NCBI GenBank assembly: GCA_022841825.1
Contig: JALHQT010000010.1
Coordinates: 117,735 to 181,734, forward strand
DNA length: 64,000 nucleotides
Direction of reading: 5' to 3'
DNA from: Anaerolineae bacterium
Lineage (GTDB): Bacteria > Chloroflexota > Anaerolineae > Aggregatilineales > Phototrophicaceae
Positions 59,928 to 64,000 of the stretch are shown piece after piece. The position numbers were made by a program, and so were the translations under genes. A model generated the notes under the pieces. The model was not told the DNA's origin. It worked only from the letters and a program-made list of their open reading frames with translations, and searched no databases. Positions within the stretch are counted from its first letter, which is position 1. Each line of letters begins with the position of its first letter.

Positions 59928-60596
59928 CTAGCCGCGCTCCCAGTACAGGGCGACGGGGGTGAAGCCCTGCCAGTGCGTATTCAGCATCTGGCGGCTGGTG
60001 ATGTTGTCAACGCAGGGGTCGGGCTGGCTCTCGAAATCAAATGCCGGGTCGCTGAAGCGGATCGCGCTGACGGGCGCGTCCATCGTCAACTGCCCGTCGC
60101 CAATACGCACATTCGCCAACAGCAGCGGGTAGCGCAGCGTCACGAGGTCGCCGCTGGTGTAGATGCTCACGCCGCAAGGCGTGCCATAGCGCTGGATGAC
60201 CCACCCGGCGGAGAGCGGCGCCTGAGACGGAAATGAAAGATAGACCCTGCCGACCGTCTGCGCGTTGACCGAGATATAGGTCTCGACGCTGACGCCGGGG
60301 AGCAGCGTGTAGACTCGTTTGTCGTCGAACGCATCAATCGGGAAACGCGCGAGCAGCGCCGCCGCCTCGCCCCAGGTCGTACTGCCGGGGGTCATGCCGA
60401 GTACGCAAGGTCGCTGCGCGCAGAGGTCGAAATGCAGCGCGCGTGGGTCATCCGCGCGCCCAAGCGCCCGCCCCGCCAGCGAGACGAGGGCAATCGCCAG
60501 CGAGGATAAACAGAGAGTCAGAATCATGGCACGTTGCAGGCGCAGGATGTAACCAGCCCGATGTCTCGGCGCGTCGACAGACAGGTCGCGTTGCAT
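59928..60596 (-). CDS. Single-span membrane or exported protein of unknown function
   Basis: A 222-residue protein. A hydrophobic segment (ILTLCLSSLAIALVSLAGRA, about residues 24-43) follows a basic N terminus, as in a signal anchor. The rest is a soluble domain with four Cys (DLCAQRPCVLGM, GTPCGV, PDPCVDN), suggesting disulfides in an exported location. The start is uncertain: ATG 60596 lies directly against a palindrome and lacks a ribosome-binding site, and ATG 60527 is an alternative. No family recognised. Confidence 0.65.
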   Translation of the reverse strand: MQRDLSVDAPRHRAGYILRLQRAMILTLCLSSLAIALVSLAGRALGRADDPRALHFDLCAQRPCVLGMTPGSTTWGEAAALLARFPIDAFDDKRVYTLLPGVSVETYISVNAQTVGRVYLSFPSQAPLSAGWVIQRYGTPCGVSIYTSGDLVTLRYPLLLANVRIGDGQLTMDAPVSAIRFSDPAFDFESQPDPCVDNITSRQMLNTHWQGFTPVALYWERG

Positions 60597-60598
60597 GT

Positions 60599-60626
60599 GT
60601 ACGGGCGACCCATGGGTCGCCCCTAC
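60599..60626. repeat. GTAGGGGCGACCCATGGG-family palindrome
   Basis: GTACGGGCGACCCATGGGTC followed by GCCCCTAC, a relative of the 26046 palindrome, immediately upstream of the 59928-60596 gene. Confidence 0.8.
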
Positions 60627-60698
60627 GGGCGAATGCGGGTGCGTGAGCTTTCGCCTCATCGTCTGATCGCCTCATCGGGACGACACATGGGGTGTCCC

Positions 60699-62042
60699 CT
60701 ACAGCAGCCCCATCTCCTGCTCCGTCTGTGTCAATGCCACCTCGAAGCGCTCCAACCCTTCTTCGAGCGTCGGGCGGTCGATCATCAGGGGCGGGCAGAA
60801 GCGGATGGTCGACTCGCCCGCGCCCAGGATGAGCAGGCGATGCTCAAGGGCGATCTTCTCCAGGCGGTTGCGCAGCGCACCCGCTGGGGTGCGGTCTTCG
60901 TCCAGCACCAGCTCGGCACCGACCATCAAGCCTTTGCCATCGATGCGCCCGTGCCTCATGCTGGGATGGCGCATCTGCATCTCGCACAACGCATCGATCA
61001 GGAATTCGCCCTGTTCGGTGGCGTTCTCCATGTAACCGCGCTCGATCAGATCCAGCGTCGCCAGCGCCGCCGCGCATGAGATGGGGTTACCGCCAAACGT
61101 CGTGCCGTGCGCGCCGGGGGGCCAGGTCATGACCGACTCGCGGGCGATGATCGCGCCCAGCGGCATCCCGCTGGCGATGCCCTTGGCGCTGGCGACAATA
61201 TCCGGCTCGACGCCAAAATGCTCGATTGCCCACCACTTGCCCGTGCGTCCGACGCCGCTCTGCACCTCGTCCACGACCATCATGATGCCGTATTTGTCGC
61301 AGATCGTGCGCACTTCCTGGATGAACGCCACGTCCGGCACGACATAACCCCCCTCGCCCTGGATCGGTTCGAGGATGATGGCGGCGACCTGCTCACCGCG
61401 GAAGAGGCGCTTGAAGACGACTGTTTCCAGATGGCTGGCGCAGACGCAGTTGCTGCGGCACTGCGCTTCTTCGCGCCCATGCATACAGCGGTAGGGATTG
61501 TTGTAAGGAATGTGATGGACGCCGGGGATGAGCGGGAAGAAGCCATCGCGCTGGATGACCTTGCTCGCCGTCAGCGAAAGCGCGCCCATCGTCCGCCCGT
61601 GAAACGCGCCGTAGAAGGCGATGACATGCGGGCGCTTGGTGTGCCAGCGCGCGACTTTGACCGCGCCCTCGACCGCTTCCGCGCCAGAATTGCAGAGGAA
61701 GACGCGCGCCTGTTCCGCGAACGGCGCGATTTCTGCCAGTCGTTCAGCAAGGCGTATCTGGACTTCGTAATAATAATCTGTGCCCGCGATGTGCAGGAAT
61801 TTTTGCGCCTGATCGGTGATCGCCTTGACGACTTCGGGATGCGAATGCCCGGTCGCGGTGACGGCGATGCCCGCTGCCAGGTCGATGTATTCGTTGCCAT
61901 CGACATCCCAGACGTGCGCGCCCAATCCCCGCTCGATGACGAACGGATAGCGCGGCGTCATCGAGGTGGACATGACGCGGTCGTCGCGGGCGATGAGTGC
62001 CTGCCCTTTTGGACCGAGATGCACAGTCGTATCCAGAACCAT
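60699..62042 (-). CDS. Class III aminotransferase (4-aminobutyrate aminotransferase-like)
   Basis: A 447-residue PLP enzyme. The PLP Lys is in ASAKGIASGMPLG, the cofactor motif GHSHPEV and the class III signature VVDEVQSGVGRTGKWWAIEH are clear, as are LCNSGAEAVEGAVKVARWHT and GTFGGNPISCAAALA. Family members transfer amino groups from GABA, ornithine or similar omega-amines. ATG 62042 is chosen; an in-frame extension upstream of 80 codons has no domain character. GGGGGTAT precedes the ATG. Single gene in its unit. Confidence 0.93.
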   Translation of the reverse strand: MVLDTTVHLGPKGQALIARDDRVMSTSMTPRYPFVIERGLGAHVWDVDGNEYIDLAAGIAVTATGHSHPEVVKAITDQAQKFLHIAGTDYYYEVQIRLAERLAEIAPFAEQARVFLCNSGAEAVEGAVKVARWHTKRPHVIAFYGAFHGRTMGALSLTASKVIQRDGFFPLIPGVHHIPYNNPYRCMHGREEAQCRSNCVCASHLETVVFKRLFRGEQVAAIILEPIQGEGGYVVPDVAFIQEVRTICDKYGIMMVVDEVQSGVGRTGKWWAIEHFGVEPDIVASAKGIASGMPLGAIIARESVMTWPPGAHGTTFGGNPISCAAALATLDLIERGYMENATEQGEFLIDALCEMQMRHPSMRHGRIDGKGLMVGAELVLDEDRTPAGALRNRLEKIALEHRLLILGAGESTIRFCPPLMIDRPTLEEGLERFEVALTQTEQEMGLL

Positions 62043-62449
62043 AGAATACCCCCAGACAGAATGGCGACAGCTTTTGGCTGCCGCCACAGGTTGATGAAAC
62101 GTATAAGACAGTATATCACCGGGGGCGGAGGGCTTCAATCGAGGTGGAGACGGCGGGGTGCTGAATTTCGCGGACATGAACCTCACCCCGCATAGACTCG
62201 ACAACTGCGCGAATCGCCCCCCTCTCCGTACACGGAGAGGGGACGGGGGTGAGGTTCTGGATGGAAGCATATCCTCGTTCATTCAGCACTCGCGGACACT
62301 GCGAGGTGTCTTCCAGGTGCGGGCAAGAATACCCGCCCCCGCCACTCTCGATCTTTATTATGCCGTAAGGTGGGTCGTCATATGATCGAAGAAGATGTCG
62401 TTTTGCGTATGTGACATCTTTTGTATAGACAGCGATGGAGCAATGCTGT
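62043..62449. other. Non-coding gap with dispersed repeats
   Basis: No convincing gene. It contains a CCCCTCTCCGTACACGGAGA element (about 62216-62260) related to the CCCTCTCCC repeats at the window end, and a hairpin AAGATGTC (62392-62399) with GACATCTT (62413-62420) followed by TTTG, possibly a weak terminator or an operator for the next gene. Confidence 0.6.
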
Positions 62450-63730
62450 ATGCGCTTTTTTCGGACTCTTTTGATCGTCCTCGCACTCGGTATTTTCGCG
62501 CTGCCCGTGATGGCGCAGCCCAAGAACACTTCGATACTCAACCTCGGTGATGGATACGAAATTCTACTCCCGTCCGGCTGGCGAGCAGCGGACTGGGATG
62601 GCGATGGCTTCCTGGTGGAAAGCGGCGACTCGTCGATTCTGCTGCTTGACCCTGCCACCATGGCGGACTACGTCCGCGCCGCCAGCCAGGGCGACCTGGG
62701 CGAAGCGCTGCTCGATGCCTATGAAGCGTATCTGGACGAGCGCCTGGACGAAGGCGACCTCGAATTCAGCCAGTTCCCGCCGTATGAGATCGCGCAGTGG
62801 TTCTTCGAGTTGGATGAGGGCGGCGAAGGCGTCTTCATCACGGTCGAACTGAACGAGCAGACCTACATCGCCTTTGATGTCGTCGCGCCCAGCGGCGAAC
62901 GCGATGAGGCGGTCAATGCGGTCAAGCTCATGCTCGCCAGCCTGACGGGTGTCGAGGCTGCGACCAGCAGCAGCGGCACGCTCAACCCGGTCAGCACGGG
63001 CGGCGGCGACCCCTGCTTCGTCAGCGTTGACGCGGCGAACAGCGCTGCCCTGCGCGTGGGTCCCGGCACCAACCGCAGCTCCGTCGCGTTCCTGCCCGCA
63101 GGCGTCGAGTTCGAGGTGATCGGTGCTGCCACCGCCGCCGACGGCAGTGAGTGGTTCAAGCTCGACAAGGCGGATGCCGCCCCGCGCAGCGCCGCCAATG
63201 AGATCTGGGTCGCGCGCGAAGACGTGGACACCAATGGCGACTGCGACGCGGTGAGCGATGCTGTCGCGCCGCCCGTCGTGCCGATCATCAACAACCCGGC
63301 ACCGCCTGCCGGGGGAGGCGACAGCGGCGGCTCTCAGGGTTCGCCAGCGGTCAACACGGGCAGCATCGTACCGCAGTCGGGCAACTGGACGCTGGTCTTT
63401 GCGCGGCAGTCCAGCATGTCCTGCGCGGGCTACGAGAGCATCACGGTCAACACGGCGGAAGCCTGGACGGATTGGTCGGAGTCGGATTTCAGCTACGGCG
63501 GCAGCCTGTTCCAGAGCGGCAGCAACATCGTCTTCGCGGGCGATACCTACGTGCCGACGGGCAGCCCGAATCAGTTTGTCACGTCGTTTGACCTGGGCGG
63601 CAACTACAACAACCAGATCTACATCACGTTCAACTCGCCGACCAGCTTCTTCGGGCAGATGAGCGGCAACGGCATCTTCGACGGGCTGGCGTGCAGCAGC
63701 ACGACCTCGGCGAGCGGGCGGCGCAACTGA
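62450..63730 (+). CDS. Secreted SH3b-domain protein
   Basis: A 426-residue exported protein. Signal peptide residues 1-24 (ending VMAQ). The N-terminal region (LGDGYEILLPSGWRAADWDG) resembles a PsbP-like or lipid-binding domain. An SH3b region follows at about residue 195 (DAANSAALRVGPGTNRSSVA, EWFKLDKADAAPRSA). The C terminus is a beta-rich domain (SGNWTLVFARQSSMSCAGYE). Gly/Pro-rich linkers separate the parts. ATG 62450 follows GGAG. It belongs to the same style of surface protein as the genes at 15596 and 38536. Confidence 0.82.
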   Translation: MRFFRTLLIVLALGIFALPVMAQPKNTSILNLGDGYEILLPSGWRAADWDGDGFLVESGDSSILLLDPATMADYVRAASQGDLGEALLDAYEAYLDERLDEGDLEFSQFPPYEIAQWFFELDEGGEGVFITVELNEQTYIAFDVVAPSGERDEAVNAVKLMLASLTGVEAATSSSGTLNPVSTGGGDPCFVSVDAANSAALRVGPGTNRSSVAFLPAGVEFEVIGAATAADGSEWFKLDKADAAPRSAANEIWVAREDVDTNGDCDAVSDAVAPPVVPIINNPAPPAGGGDSGGSQGSPAVNTGSIVPQSGNWTLVFARQSSMSCAGYESITVNTAEAWTDWSESDFSYGGSLFQSGSNIVFAGDTYVPTGSPNQFVTSFDLGGNYNNQIYITFNSPTSFFGQMSGNGIFDGLACSSTTSASGRRN

Positions 63731-63740
63731 GGCGATCACG

Positions 63741-63925
63741 CCCCCAACACGCCCTCACCCCAACCCCTCTCCCTCAGGGTTAAGGGGCGGACAGTTGCAT
63801 TAAGGCGACTTGCCCTCACCCCCATCCCCTCTCCCGAACGCGGAGTACCGCTGGGAGAGGGGAGCCAGAGGACTCGTCTGGAAGTCCCTCTCCCAGGCGT
63901 ACTCGCCGTTCGGGAGAGGGATTTA
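63741..63925. repeat. CCCTCTCCC-rich dispersed repeats
   Basis: Several copies of CCCTCACCC(C)AACCCCTCTCCC-like sequence, and CCTCTCCCGAACGCGGAGTA paired with TACTCGCCGTTCGGGAGAGG in opposite orientation around 63826-63920. It is a palindromic block between two genes. Confidence 0.7.
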
Positions 63926-63966
63926 AGGCTTGTCCGATAGTGAAAGAGGAGAAGAAGGTATCCAGA

Positions 63967-64000
63967 ATGCGTAGACTCAAGGTTGCCAAACCGAAAAGAG
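63967..64000 (+). CDS. Possible start of a further gene (cut by window end)
   Basis: AGAAGG lies about seven bases before ATG 63967, which reads MRRLKVAKPKR to the window end. Only eleven codons are visible, so this is uncertain. Confidence 0.35.
   Translation, partial: MRRLKVAKPKR

Noticed and set aside
62392..62420. Hairpin AAGATGTC/GACATCTT as a terminator
   Set aside because: The T-run is short and the position is just upstream of the next gene; role undecided.

Overview
The window looks like chromosomal DNA of a high-GC, Gram-variable environmental bacterium, most probably a member of the Chloroflexota (Anaerolineae-like). This is an inference, not a proof. It rests on many secreted beta-propeller, SH3b and PA14 proteins with Thr/Pro linkers, a ScyD-like protein, V4R and roadblock proteins, DUF4342, FmdB and Uma2 families, and many dispersed GTAGGGGC...GCCCCTAC palindromes between genes. 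No phage, plasmid backbone, CRISPR array or rRNA operon is seen. One tRNA gene is present.

Layout. 1-10.4 kb (all minus strand): a truncated HtrA-type lipoprotein protease, a D-hydantoinase/dihydropyrimidinase, a LuxR-type two-component pair, an SRPBCC protein, a small membrane protein, a YCF48/BNR propeller with a c-type cytochrome, a ScyD-like propeller, a cupin and a SnoaL-like protein. 10.5-17.4 kb: an LLM-class oxidoreductase, thiamine pyrophosphokinase coupled to a large TPR protein, an unknown HxxGCxxN protein, and a secreted protein ending in a strictly periodic CxxCxxC tail. 17.6 kb: a tRNA-Phe(GAA) gene with its own strong promoter and terminator but altered D- and T-loops. 17.8-22.7 kb: a biotinyl carrier domain protein and a four-gene ABC importer of the NMT1/SsuABC type with two permeases. 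23-32 kb: membrane proteins, FmdB, rhomboid protease, DUF2304, a methyltransferase, a dihydroorotate-dehydrogenase-like protein lacking the usual catalytic Cys motif, a transposase relic and secreted proteins. 32-40 kb: HAD phosphatase, TAP-like hydrolase, a rhodanese sulfurtransferase preceded by a Cys-rich leader ORF and a terminator, V4R/roadblock/DUF4342 genes, a PA14-SH3b protein and an MBL-fold hydrolase. 40.5-54 kb: Uma2, a FesM/NapH-like iron-sulfur membrane protein, VapBC, a cytochrome P450 diverging from a TetR regulator, an AT-richer TPR lipoprotein, a nested-palindrome element, a tandem thioredoxin protein diverging from an ArsR-SRPBCC fusion, DUF2461, a VOC protein, a DUF5615/DUF433 pair and SerA. 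54-64 kb: an aspartic protease with two small proteins, a membrane gene broken by a stop codon, a SHOCT protein, IlvD, secreted propeller and SH3b proteins and a class III aminotransferase.

Functional links are mostly short operons. The strongest candidates for undescribed biology are regulatory or RNA features: (1) an apparently leaderless 34-codon ORF with five Cys codons, a hairpin set and an intrinsic terminator upstream of the sulfurtransferase gene, which looks like a cysteine-sensing attenuator; (2) the aberrant but apparently well-expressed tRNA-Phe; (3) a palindrome family whose ends supply TAG stop codons to adjacent genes on either strand; (4) a roughly 330-bp nested inverted-repeat element; (5) a 12-cysteine period-3 tail on a secreted protein.
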